64,000 nucleotides of DNA from Liquidambar formosana (lineage: Eukaryota > Streptophyta > Magnoliopsida > Saxifragales > Altingiaceae): assembly GCA_039720395.1 (NCBI GenBank), contig CM077828.1, positions 15,059,764 through 15,123,763 on the forward strand. Direction: 5' to 3'. Below, piece after piece: positions 22,803 to 34,819 of this stretch (positions are counted from its first letter, which is position 1; each line of letters begins with the position of its first letter). The position numbers and the translations under genes are program-made. Below the pieces are notes generated by a model, which saw nothing but the letters and a program-made list of their open reading frames with translations, did not search any database and had not been told where the DNA came from.

Positions 22803-25376
22803 TGTGAGGACCTGTTTTCTTAATAGGGATTAATACGGCTTAATATATGATTAGCGTAGTTAATCCCTTGATTTGTTGGATAACCTCATGTATGGGTAAT
22901 CCGTGTGTGTGATAATATGATGTTATTTGTGATTTGATGCTTGTTTCTATGCATCAAGTGTTTTAAGTGTGTGTTTAGCCTTATTTGCAGTTTCGGGTTT
23001 AAGCTGCTGAAATTTGGCTAAGTGTTGGGGAAAAATGAATTTTCGTAAATCTTCGTTTTTAAAGATAATTTTTGGCGGTAATAGAAGTTTATAATATTAT
23101 AAGACTTCTGTGATTTTATGGGATTTTATTAACATGTTTGGATTGGGTTCCTTACATGTTTGTTTTAGAAAAATCTGTCAGGAGACAGATTTTGTACTAA
23201 AACTTGGAAATGAGATTTTAATATACTTGGAATTTGATTTTTCTGATATTTTATTTGGATTCAAATGGGGGGTTATTTGCTTATTTTCATTAAATAACTT
23301 AAAGTAAAAGTACTTAAATGTTTTGAATGAAAATAAGACTGTGGAGTGTATGTTGCCTGTTTGAGTCGACTGAAGTGTGATTTCAGTCGACTGAATTACA
23401 CAGAAGCTAAAGAATTTGAATTATGAGATTTTCAGTTGACTGAATCCTCAATTCAGTCGACTGAATTGCTAAATGAGTCGACTGAATTAGGTCTGAAGGC
23501 TTATTTTTGCTGAAATGATGTATGTGCCCCTCTAAGGTTATAAAACCCTTCAACCCCGACTTGTAACCCTCACTTCTTGCATTTTAGAGTGAGAGAGAGA
23601 TAGAGAGAGGGAGGAAGAGCTCTTGGGTGTTTGGATGAGAGAGAAAGAGTTTCCCTCTCTACTTTTGCTTGGATTTCATGCATAGGGGCTTGGATTTCAA
23701 CATTTCTAGCTTGGATTCTCTCATGGTTTACCTCTATTTCAGATTTGAGAGGTAATTTCTCATGTATAAGGCTAGGGTTTGCATTTCTTTTGGATTTTAG
23801 TTTACATATCCTCATATCTTGTGTTTATTCATGGTGCTTGTGAGGTTTGGTTGCATCTTGGAGTTGGAATCTCCATTCTCTTCATCAAGCATGACATTTG
23901 GAAGCTAGGGCTTGCTTTGGGGAGGTTTCATGTGCATCATAGGCCTGATCTACATGTCTATGGCGGTGGTCTGCATTTTCATCACTCATCATTGAGGTAG
24001 GGGCGTTTTTAACATTATAACCCTTGGATGTATGGGGGTTTTGGGTATAAATCATGTAGTTTTACATGTATTTGGTACTTTTTGCATAAATATCATGCAT
24101 GGGGTATATATTTGCTAGGTTTTACAAATTGTGGGAAACTTAGGGATTGATTCACATCATTTTTGTTATAAAATGTTGCTTTTGAAATCATTCATTTGGA
24201 AATGTTTTATGAGAGTTATTTATTGTGATTCTTATGAACCCACCTATTATATGGTTTTCTAAGAAAAAACCTATTATGTGGTTTTTTGGAAAATTTATAT
24301 ATAATTTTCCAGATTATATGAGAATTTTGGAATTAATAAATGAAAAGAAAAGTAATAATGATATGGTGATAAGGGCTACTGGAGACAGGATTACTGCGGT
24401 CCCAAAGGAACGGAACGTCTTGCCGTGTCTTCCTATCCTTTAGTCCTGGGCTACGTGCCCGAATATGAGGTCACTTTTTAGTCTAAGTAGGATCATAGTG
24501 TTTCCTCATGATGGGGTTACTTTTTGGACCAGATAGGATCCATAGTGTTTCCCCTTATTTTCCGCGCGCGAGGGCCTCGCATGACCTGGGGAGGATTTAT
24601 CAGTTTGAAAGACTGATGTTATAAATTGCCGGATATGGCGGTTAATGGTTATTGGCTTATAAGGCCGCGATATGGAAATTGGAAAGAATGATAATGAATC
24701 ATAAATAACTTAAGTTATTTCTTATCTTTTTAAAAATAAAAAGGGGTGTTGGTATTAAATGATTTAAACTTTCGCAGTTTATTTCATTATACATGCATCA
24801 GTTTTATTTATTGCAAATTTTATATTGCAAACGAATAAATGGTTTTGCAGAGTTCTTGGAAATGTATGTAAATTGTGGTTTTTAAAACCTTGGGGTATTT
24901 TGAGAAATGTTTTCCTACTGAGCGTGTAGCTCATACCCCCATAACTTTCTTGCAGGTCATATTTTCAAAGCTAAGTTGACCTGGGTTTTGGGAGCACGTC
25001 AGCATGCTTGCATTCATGTAGAGAATATTGGAGATAGGCTTTGAGCCTAGGCATGTATTAATTTTAAATTTCCTAACCTGTAATAATTAATTGAGTAGTA
25101 GCTGTATATCTGAATGAGACCCATGTGACTACGATACAACTTGTAGTTTTATTTATTTTTGGAATATTGTATGGATGGTTGAAATGATTATAAATGGGTT
25201 TTCTACAGGTTTTACAACTAGCCGATAACTTGGTATGTCCTATTTATAGACGGAACTATGCCGGATTTTTCTAAAAATATTTTCAAAAGAATTATTTTTA
25301 GTAAACATTCACCAAATTTGGCTTTAAAAATGGTTTTCTTACTACTTAACTAATGGCCCCATTTCGGGTCATTACA
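22803..25376 (+). mobile_element. Solo LTR of a second Gypsy-type element (2574 bp)
   Basis: Starts TGTGAGGACC and ends GGGTCATTACA, flanked by a perfect 5-bp duplication TGGAC (22798-22802 and 25377-25381). Flanks join into one sentence of host Helitron sequence (GCGCTGAGGTGGAC/ACTTTCTTTG). No internal domain. The sequence is unlike the 2416-5387 LTR except in overall architecture, so it is a different family. Confidence 0.85.
23363..23488. repeat. Cluster of five TCAGTCGACTGA palindromes in the LTR
   Basis: Perfect 14-bp palindromes TTCAGTCGACTGAA lie at 23382-23395 and 23452-23465. Near copies are at 23363-23374 (GAGTCGACTGAA), 23431-23444 (one C-to-T change) and 23475-23486. Spacing is irregular (8 to 36 bp between copies). 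The role is unknown; promoter or enhancer sites of the LTR are possible. Confidence 0.9.
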
Positions 25377-25941
25377 TGGACACTTTCTTTGATCTTCAAA
25401 GTCTCACATTAAGCCACCTCAGCAAATGGCATGGTAAGTGGTAACTGTTCAATGTTTTTTTTTCTCTATAACAATTTTGTAACTTATGTCTGATCCCTTT
25501 ATTTGTCAATGAATAGTAATTATTCAAAATAACTATTGTGAGCAAGCATTATAAAATTAACATTTCTTAATTTTTAAGAGTTTTTCAATTTCCAAAGGTC
25601 AGTTACAAGGACTACAACATCCATAACTTTTTCTATATAAGAAGGATCTAGACATTTGAAATAATATTACTCACTCTTTTACAATATTTTCTCTCTGTAT
25701 TATTAGCTTATGGTTCTTAGATAAAATATAATGTTTTAAGGAATATATAATTTTACTTTTGTGCAGTTACATTGACTTACACCGTACAAGGTTAGATTGT
25801 TATGATTTTGGTATTTTCGTGAGCACTCAAGATTCATGGTTCATGGTAATGATTTAACTATGTTTTATGATTTTTCTTTTTTCTTTTCTTTTTTAAATCA
25901 AAAGAGCTCGAGCATGATAACATTTTATTTTTAAAAATGTA

Positions 25942-26150
25942 TAATATATATATATATATATATACATGGTTAGTTCCCATCAGCACGTGTTGATATAAAT
26001 TATATCAGTACCATGCATTGGGGGTTGTACCCTTTGCATTGGTCTAATGTAACTCATATCCTATTAATGTACAAGATACAAATTTTAATGCAGGTATTGA
26101 TATAAATTATATCAACACATGCTTACTTGATCATCATCATATATATATAG
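25942..26150. mobile_element. (TA)n-flanked MITE (Micron-like)
   Basis: A ~175-bp body lies between two TA tracts (25942-25964; 26140-26149). Its ends are inverted: CACGTGTTGATATAAATTAT against CATGTGTTGATATAATTTAT, and GATCATCATC at the right edge. Relatives occur at 39983-40131, 53930-54085 and 54910-55122, always next to TA repeats. Confidence 0.6.
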
Positions 26151-26753
26151 ATTTTAATTATAACTTTTGAAAAGTTGGGTAGGAAAAAAAGAAGAGGAGA
26201 AAATAATACAGTCCATATGGATTGCAAATATAATTTTTATCAAGATATTTGTACTTTATCAACTAAAATGAAAAACGCTTCTAACATTTAGTGTATCAAA
26301 TTGTGCATTATTTATTTTTTAAGTCCAGTATCTAATTTGTACAATGGTTTTTGGTAAATATTTATCCCATGCAATGCACGGGTACGTGTCACGCTAGTTG
26401 AATAAGTAAAGGAGATGTTGCTCTTTTTTAGGATCAGGAGAGCGTATAGGAGGTTTGACTCAGATTAGGAGTTTAATTCTTTTGGAAATGTTGGTGATTC
26501 CCCTTTTTAAGTACTCTAAATATGGGCATTTCATTGCTATATATGGCTAGCTCATGAGCATGTTTTTAAGCCAATATCCATTGTGATTGATAGAGATCCT
26601 TCTTTCTCTTTTTTTTTCAAGGTCAGTGGGAGTTCCAGAGGACGAACCTGCATGGGGATAGAAACACCCATTACGTGCATGAGCAAGAAGAAAGCACCAT
26701 AAGCCCATCGAGAAGGTTATCAAGAACCATAGATCGAGATCCTCTGCTTCACG

Positions 26754-26913
26754 AGCTCGGATTTGTGGTTGTACCAAAAAAACACCGCAGGGTTCTGTAC
26801 GCGTGTAGTATCGCGACATGTCTTGTGCTTAATACAACATTGTTGTTTGGCCGCGTTTCACGCGTGAAGAACCATGCTGTGTTTTTTTGTGAACCACAGT
26901 TCCAAACTCGTAC
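26754..26913. mobile_element. GC-rich foldback MITE, 160 bp, present only in segment A
   Basis: Flanked by an 8-bp duplication TGCTTCAC (26746-26753 and 26914-26921). The arms are inverted over ~55 bp (AAAAAAACACCGCAGGGTTC against the reverse of GAACCATGCTGTGTTTTTTT). Segment B at ~44305-44355 lacks it. The 102-codon plus frame across it is incidental. Confidence 0.75.
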
Positions 26914-27067
26914 TGCTTCACAAGCTCTATTTCCCTTTCACGTAATCTCTCTCTCTCTCTCTCTCTCTCTCTATAAACTTTGATCATATGTTTGCCGGAT
27001 ATCCTAGATATATATCACGTATGTTTACGGTCGTTTGTGGATGGCACATGCACACGCGTAAATGTAA

Positions 27068-28714
27068 TATTTTTCACAAACAAACATGAGCATCTAGAAT
27101 ATTTCAAAATATCCTACACTTAAATAGCTATATAATAATAATAATAATAATAATTCTATATCTCAAATATTTCCCTTGGTTTGTAACCAGAAGAGGTCCC
27201 AGAGCTCGATTGTTTACCTCCTTTTGAAGCGAAGAGAACGATTTTAGGTAAAGCTTAAGACTGTAATGTACCTAGGAAACTTTGCGTACGTTTTCGATTT
27301 GGGAAAATCCTCACTTATGAAACAAAAGTAATGTGGCAATTATATCTTACCAATTTAGGATTCCTTCCTAACTAATGTGGCAATTATGATCTAAGTTAAT
27401 AAAAATACAATCTTATGCGTTGGAAAGTTTATTTAAACATTGCACAACAATTACACAAATATAAATTACTATATTATAAATGATTACACAATTAAATAGA
27501 ATATCAAATTAACAATGTGCTTGAACAAGATATATATTTATCAAAACACATAAAATATATAAAAGGAGTAAAGGTTAGAAACATAGCATGGAGAATCAAT
27601 GAGGCGTGATGTCGTTGTCCTAAAGTCACAAACCTTCCCCACGTGCGGGTATTAGCGGACTTATACAACTCCAAGATATAACACATGTCCTAATCTCGAA
27701 TTGTTTTAATCCATGGTACAAGTTTACAGCAAACAAATGCCAAGAATGCGTCTAAATTGCCCATAGAAATTATATAAAATACGAAGCAAGATAACGGAAG
27801 AGAGTATATATTATAGTTGGAGAAGAATTAGAGAAAGACAAAGAGGGAAAGATAAAGGGGGACCCTAAATGTTCAGAGTCTATTCCAATATAACTGCAAC
27901 GATTGGTTTTATAAGTCTTAGGGATTCTTATCAGGGGCGGAGCCAAGATTTATCTCTAATGGGGGCATTGTACTATGATTCTGTGAAGTGGGAATTAGGA
28001 ACTAAAAGTCCTAGAAAGCATTTTATTTTTTTTTAAAATAAAAAATGTACTTTTTAGCAATCATTTTTCAATTTAATACCAAAAAAATGATTTTTTTTTT
28101 TTGTCAACTTGTTACAAATTGACTGTAAATATACTTTAAAATGACTACTATTTTCCTCTTTTTGGCATTATGTTATGAAAGAGTCATTAAATGGTAATAT
28201 CTCTAAAAAATTTAAAAAAAAAAAAAAAACTTGGTTGAGCCAGTGGGGGCACGTGCCCCCAAAGCCCCCTGGCTCCGCCCATGATTCTTATACTAAACCT
28301 TTCAGTTAAACGGTTAAGGCATTAACTCATAAACAATAACAAAAATAATATTCATAAAGGTGACACAATAATGATCATAATGAAATAAACTAATGACCAA
28401 ATTAGAAATGGTCAAATAAAATTTTGAAGCTTCCATAAAATAAAGAATAATAATTAAATTTCCAACATTATGATCATCTCATTTTAATCTGTACAGAAAA
28501 AGAAAACATAAGAGCAAACCATGCTAGCTAGTATTATACCTAGATTGGATAATTAAACCGTGTGACATATTTAGTTATTTACATCTCTAGCAAGAGTGAG
28601 GGTTTCGTCTGAATCACGTGTAAGTAGGTCACAAGCAACTTTAATCTTGACTGAGGCAAGTTAGTATGGAAAGTATTTTATTTTGGTACTTAAATTATTT
28701 CTAAAATAGAAAAG
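27068..28714. other. Segment A-only AT-rich stretch, no gene recognised
   Basis: No counterpart in segment B, so it is either an insertion here or a deletion there. It contains (ATA)n at 27133-27152, an exon-like 57-bp scrap bounded by CAG and GT (27191-27247), and the hAT MITE annotated separately. No long coding frame. Confidence 0.5.
27932..28283. mobile_element. hAT MITE, 352 bp
   Basis: Termini CAGGGGCGGAGCCAAG and CTGGCTCCGCCCATG are inverted. The perfect 8-bp duplication ATTCTTAT lies at 27924-27931 and 28284-28291. The interior (AACTTGTTACAAATTGACTGT, AATGACTACTA) recurs in 34905-35290, 54255-54870 and 57945-58130, so this is one MITE family. Confidence 0.9.
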
Positions 28715-29455
28715 CTTAATTTTTTATTTTTTTTATAAAATAGAAAATCTTAATTACCTGGGTTGATTGGTTCATTATCAACGCAACTGTAAGATTGATC
28801 TCTTTGTGTTGGTAAGCTTTCAGGGTGGTAATGAGATATCCACCCCTAATTGAGTTTTAGTGCTAGTGGACGTGGTAGTAAACATGGAAGTTAAAGTATG
28901 ATCTTTTTTGTTGAACGGTCCTGTATTAATCGATGTTTTTCATGTTGTTGCTGGAACTCTTACAAATTTCTTTGGAATCGTGGGTTCCATCAGTTTTCCA
29001 ATAGGAATGGGATTTTGGTAGGGTGAAAAAGAAAGGCTGTTAGTATAGGCTTGAAAAACACTTGTGCCCCTTAAAGCAATGTTCAGAGTGTTAAGGCTTT
29101 TCCGGTGTGATCGTCATTTATTGAAATGCTTGGCCTCACTTGGTCAATAGGTGCACGAGTTGTTAAATTCGTCACCTGAGAAAAAATATTCAAGTATAGA
29201 TTGCCACTTTTGGTGTTTAATAATGATTAGCTTGTTCAAAACTACAATTTAATAATATCTAAATAATGGTGCAACTTGGGTAGTAATTTTTTACTAGAGG
29301 TCTAGACTTGAGTAGAGAAATGCCAAACTCAAATTCAATTTGGGTTGGGCTTGGGCATGGGAAATTAATGCCTTGGGCATCCCACCCAAATTGAGATTCC
29401 AAATTCATTTATTATTATACAAATTAATGTTGTTTACATTAAACATAATTAAACT

Positions 29456-30311
29456 TAGGAGACTTTAGCCACAAGTCCATAAAGTTATACTTGTGTAGGC
29501 ATAAGTCTATCATAAAATCTTACTATAGCCAAAGATCCCTCTTAGATATTTCAGACGATATTACCCTTTCATATATATTATGTAGAAAAAGGTTCCTCTT
29601 AGAAAGTTACATATAATCAATGTAATTGTTTTTTAAAATATTTTTATATACATAATTTTATATTCATCATGAGTCTTTTTCCTAATTTTTCCAAAAAAAA
29701 AAAAAAAAAATCAATTAAATTTGGGCAAACATCTACTTGTAACTAAAGAATGCACTAAACCCATAGAAAAATAGTTACATGAAAAAAAATTACTTTTAAA
29801 TCAATTGTGACTGAATTTTAGTCACAAAATATTTAAATCTTACAAATTTTTAATTTCAAACACATCAATTTAACTGATTCAATAGTTACATCTAATAAAT
29901 TTAATAATTTTGTATGGGAAATTGTACAAAATTGAACCCACATTAAAATAGTTACATGTTTATTTATTTAAAAACCGATACATGTAAATATGTAATCAAT
30001 GTAACTATTTTTTTTTATACATAATTTTATATTCTTCATGGGTCTTGTTTCGAAAAGCTCGACGAATAGATTTCAAATATATAAATTTTATTAGAAATCG
30101 ATAACTAGATCTAAAGTTATGTCATTTTAAAATTTGAAAACAAAAAATAATACTTAAAAGTAAACTTAACTTTATGCATTTACCAAGGTTACAAAAGTAA
30201 ACTCATTTTACTTAAAAGTGGATTTAGGACTGCATAAGTTTACTATATAGACTTATGTCTCTATAAGTCCTATAAAAATAAACTTTTCGCTAATTTCCCC
30301 TTCAATTTAAC
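29456..30311. mobile_element. Unclassified TIR element in segment A (~850 bp)
   Basis: Segment B runs straight through this point (CATTAAACATGATTAAA then ACATAAAATTAACTTAAAC at ~45265-45305), so the block is an insertion. Its ends are inverted over ~40 bp with mismatches (GGCATAAGTCTAT near 29502 against ATAGACTTATGTC near 30247). TACATAATTTTATATTCWTCATG is repeated internally (29650, 30018). No coding content. Superfamily not assigned. Confidence 0.5.
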
Positions 30312-31082
30312 ATAAAATAACTTAAACTTATATATATATATTCATGTTGGTATCTACGAGAACAATGGCATTGGAGTACGCAACCATATATGTTTAAATA
30401 GAAATGATTCTATCAGTGCGTGCTAATTTAGGCTTATTTCAACCAATTCGATAAGAACCTTTAAGCCAAAAGAGCCAAAAAGAGCATTCTTTATTTCTGT
30501 TTGATTTTTAGATAAGAACTGTTGCTATGATGATAACCTACTACAAAAAATTTGATGATAACCCACTACAAAAAATTTGATTTTTAGATAAGAACTGTTG
30601 CTAGTAAGGTATCAACATCTGTCGCTAAATCACATTAGCAACTCACAAAAATATTTCAATTCACAACGGTTTTGATTTTTGTATAGGTTTTCCCATTTGA
30701 TTTGCAGTGATGTCTTAATTTCCATCACTGACTTTTGCGATAGGTAAAACTGATTTTGCAAATTTCTAAAAATAAAAATAATTGAAAATTTACCTTTGTG
30801 ACTGTTATATTAGTTGCTAAATTACTATTTTTAAAATTTTAAAAATTCACATTATAGATGGATATAAACCATTGGTAAGCTTGGTGAAAAAAGAAAAAAA
30901 CTTTTTTTTTTTTTTTTAAAGTTTTTGTGCTACCTAAACATGTAATTCTTGTTCAATTCTCATAAATTTTCATATAGTATAAAATTAAATAATCAAGATA
31001 TTTAATTAATCAAAATATATTCAATAAGATAGTGCATTCTCACTAGCCGCAATGACCATGTGTGTCAAACAATATTTACATT

Positions 31083-31364
31083 CATAGAATCCATTCTACT
31101 TTGTTTGATCACCTTCGACTAAACACACATTTTAAGGAAGCAAATTTATTACATTGCCATGTCACTCATTTAAATCTAATTTTCCAATTCTACCCTCCAC
31201 TTTTATTTTTATTTATTCAATAGCAACTGTAATTATAAATATAGTAAATGGTCTTTTAGGAAAGTAATATTATTCATTGCTTTGACTTTTGACAATGATC
31301 AAACATTTTGGAACATCCCAAAATATAAATTGCAATCAAACAAAATGGAATGGAGGGATTATTA
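31083..31364. mobile_element. Stowaway-like MITE shared by both segments (A copy)
   Basis: Starts near CCATTCTACTTTGTTTGATC and ends AACAAAATGGAATGGAGGG. The same MITE sits at the equivalent place in segment B (47258-47523), so it inserted before the duplication. Confidence 0.65.
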
Positions 31365-31668
31365 TTTAGCAGATTTCAAAACAAATAATTCTCTCTTTTC
31401 ATGTTTCTCTTGCAATCCTACAGTCTATGAAACATGCCCTCATTAATTAATGGGTGTAGTGCTACCAAAATTATATTTTTTTAATGGACTAACTTAATGA
31501 TTTTAAGGAATTATAGATATCTAGATCTATATTAAAGCTCATTATAAAAAAATGAGTGTTTCTACTTTTAGATTTACCAAGCATTGGCCGCAATTTCAAC
31601 TTTCTGTTTCCCAAATTGCTCGTTTCTTTGCTTTATGTTCTTCCCTTCAAGAAATAAGGAAAAAGACT

Positions 31669-33365
31669 TTTTTTTTTTTTTTTTTGATGAAAGACGATGT
31701 ATATTAGATTACGAAAGAAAATGAGTCAGATCAAACTCGACCTGATCTCTTACACAAGATGGAGTTTCCTCCATCCAGACAAAGACATCATCAACAAATT
31801 TGGCATACTTTGCTAGTCCATGGGCAACCTCATTGCCCTTCCTACCAACATGCATGAATTGACATGAGACAAAGCATGATCTTGCCTCAACTAAAGCATC
31901 TTCAATCAGCAAACCTATAGCCGTGTGAGGCACTATGCCGGAAGCAAGGGCAGTCATAACTTCCAGATTATCACCCTCCAAGTCGACATCGCGTAAACCC
32001 AGATCTTCGGCGAATTCAACTGCAAAGCAGATGGCCAGTGCTTCAGCTTGGCATGGTGTAAAAAGACAGTCTTGTTTCTTCGAAGCCGCTGCAATAACCT
32101 GTCCTTCATGGTTACGGACCACTACGCCAAACCCCACACTTGAAATCTCAGCAAATAAAGCCGCATCAATATTGATTTTAAATCGGCCCGTCATAGGAGG
32201 TACCCACCTAGCACCAACCACCCTTGACTCCGTCCTAGTCCTACTTTGCGCTGCTATATATTCTTCCAAATATCTTTGCGCCATATGGACCATGCTCTGT
32301 GGTTCTTTCCTCACCCCTTCAAATATAACCAAGTTCCGATGATGCCAAATGGTCCACATGATTGTCATTACCATAGCCATACTTCCTTCCCCTGCCTTAG
32401 AGTGAATCATGCTAAGCCAATCACGGATGTCCCTTTGGGGGGTAATACGAGCTTCTAGGCCTAGCGGAGAGCAATTCCAAGCCTCAGTTGCCCACGAACA
32501 ACTCACATGAGCATGTAAGACTGACTCGTCGCCATTACCACACACCTCACATTGGGGTGACACCGGCACTTTTCATTTTAAGAGGTTACTCTTTGTAGGG
32601 AGAGTACCAGAACATGCCTTCCACATAAAGTGTTTAATCTTAGAAGGAAGGTTTTGCTGCCAAACCAATTTCAACATTAGATCACCCCCTTGCGCTGTAG
32701 AACTTTCGCCTCTTCTATTACTTAGCTCCCGCCTCCGCTGCTCCATGGCCAAATGGTAAGCACTGCGGACTGTAAACAAGCCTTTTGGATTATAGTGCCA
32801 CATCCAACTATCAGGAGGAAGTCTTTTGCTCAAGGGAATTTGACAAATAACTGTTGCCTCATGGGGAAGAAAGACGCGCTCCACTAGCTCTTTGTTCCAA
32901 TCCTTCAATGTCGAGTCGATGAGTTCACTAACTAGTGCTTTCTCATTAAGCTCTTTCAGCGGTGATATCACTCGAAAGGTGGTAGGCGTAGGTAGCCATC
33001 TATCCTCCCATATGTAAACAGAGCATCCATTCCCTATTCGCCAGCGGGCTCCCATGTTTACCAAATTGCGCGATTCCCAAATACTCCGCCAAGTGAAACT
33101 TGGGTGGCGCCCTAAACGAGCTTGCAGAAAATCTCCTTCAGGAAAATATTTCGCCTTAAGAACTCTCGATGCCAAAGACCTAGGATTAGTAAGCAACCTG
33201 CCACCCTTGTTTGGCCAATAATGCCCCATTAAAAGATGCTAAGTCTCTAAAACCCAACCCACCTGCCTGCTTCGAGTCACATAGCCGAGCCCAGGATAGC
33301 CAATGGATTTTTCTAGTTGTCTCGTTTTGTCCCCACCAGAAATTACTTGTCATGGATTTCAGTTC
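31669..33365 (-). mobile_element. 5'-truncated L1-type LINE with near-intact RNase H part
   Basis: Minus strand; T tract 31669-31686 is the 3' tail. Coding from high to low: the [13 protein letters not shown] start near 33230 (frame broken), zf-RVT region 32573-33229 (SRVLKAKYFPEGDFLQARLG, WRIGNGCSVYIWEDRWLP, LPSKIKHFMWKACSGTLP), then 31709-32569 giving a Cys-containing finger (CEVCGNGDESVLHAHVSC, residues 7-24) and an RNase H domain. Its acidic residues are visible in KINIDAALF, CQAEALAICFAVEFA and LEGDNLEV, plus HVGRKGNEVAHGLAKYA. The two frames are offset by one shift. Segment B lacks this insertion (joins AAGACTT to GCATAGTGT near 47840-47860). It is the youngest-looking LINE here. Confidence 0.85.
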
Positions 33366-34165
33366 ATAGTGTTGCCACTACCATTTTGACATGCATGCTT
33401 TAGCCCATTTGGGAATATCACAAAAAGACGAAGTCAACATATTTCAATAGGGCTTCTTCCACCAATTAATTCCTTATTGCTGTGCTTTATGATGACTTCC
33501 TCTGATCTTATGCTACACATTTTTTAGCAGTAGAGGAATTTGTGGGGGAGCTCAAGCTCAATTTTAGTAATATAATAACTAATCTTAGACAAATTCATGG
33601 AAATAGGATGGTGTTTTTCCTGCAAGACATGTTTACGGCATGAGCTGGATTTTACCCCATTAATTCTTCGATTTCAACCTTTTCTGTGAGGTCTATTTCT
33701 TGCTAGGCCAGTGGATCATTAATTGAAAGTCAAGCATACCCTTGGCAAGGCCATGAAATATGATAAATTTAGTTACTTGTATTTGCCATTGATTCACAGA
33801 ATAGTACTTAACAAGCCATTTTCATGACCTAGAGGGCCAACTGGATCTAATGTGGGATTGCTGCATAGTATCATAATCGATGGCAAATTTATGGTTGCTC
33901 ATTGAAAGTGGTTTGCATATAGAAACTTTTTCAGGCCAGAGCTCAACAACATAAACGGATGAACTTGTTGACAACAGGTTCCATTATCAGTGATTTAAGC
34001 AGAGAAGCCATTTCTGTAACCGGATGATTTTATTGGTCATAAGGGTAGTGGATGAGGCTTGAAGAGGGTTACATCACTGCGATAACAAAGATGAACTGAA
34101 ATCCTTATATGCTATGATTATTTGACGTCTGTGAAAGTGAAACGCATTAGTTTTCAACAATATAA

Positions 34166-34384
34166 GGCCATGTTTGATTAGTTGGAATGGAATCCCATTC
34201 CAATTCATTCCAAACAACATGTTTGGATGAGATAATTAAATGATAATGGAATTAAACAGTAATAGTGAATTATACTGATATTCACTCCGCAATGTTTATT
34301 TCAATCTCATTCCATTCTAGACTATTTTGAGCATGGAATCAAATTCCATTCTCACCCATTCCACTCCAACCAAACAAACATGGC
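34166..34384. mobile_element. TIR MITE (GGCCATGTTTG type)
   Basis: Inverted ends GGCCATGTTTGATTAGTTGG and CCAACCAAACAAACATGGC, ~219 bp, with CATTCCA-rich interior. It lies in a stretch absent from segment B. The flanks are similar but not a clean duplication. Confidence 0.6.
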
Positions 34385-34819
34385 ATAAAAGAAGATTGAG
34401 TCCTCATGAGAGAGTGCAAAAAGCTTTGGTTTCGATGAAGGAATTGGCGCCTTTGCGGCAAGGCATTTCTGATTTCTGATAGCCCCATTCCCATCATCCA
34501 GCTGCCACACTTCAACTTCAATTTATTTCTTTTTTTTTTTTTTCTTTTTTGAAAGGTTTTTGTTTAATTTTGGTTAATATGAATGTTGGGTTTTTGGATT
34601 ATGTAAATTTACCAGTCTAAGTTGGAACTAATTTTGAATTCTATAGCTTTGATAATGATCATGATTTGGGTGATTTATATGGTCTTTTCTGAACTATATA
34701 TATGGGAGAGGAATATTAGAGGATTGAGAGCGGATGGTCCATGACAAATCGCACGGCTAAAAGCCATGCAATCGCATCTAGGACCTCCGGGATGATCACA
34801 CCTGATATTTTCATATATA

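Larger units (their letters stand above)
19524..26397 (+). mobile_element. Non-autonomous Helitron with nested insertions
   Basis: Begins TC (TCTAATCTAAAGTAACG) after an A and ends in CTAG (26394-26397) before a T. The 3' end is preceded by an imperfect 17-nt hairpin CCCATGCAATGCACGGG (26364-26380) and a 12-nt spacer. The paralogous copy at ~43885-43900 is uninterrupted (GGTTAG then TTGAATAAG) and serves as an empty site between A and T with no target duplication, as Helitrons do. Removing the nested LINE (20154-22590) and solo LTR leaves ~1.85 kb. No Rep/helicase coding is seen. Confidence 0.7.

Noticed and set aside
2416..25376. Idea that the two long solo LTRs are the two ends of one element
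   Set aside because: They differ in sequence and each has its own perfect 5-bp TSD (GTAAT, TGGAC).
26675..26983. 102-codon plus-strand frame
   Set aside because: Runs through a foldback MITE that segment B lacks; chance frame.
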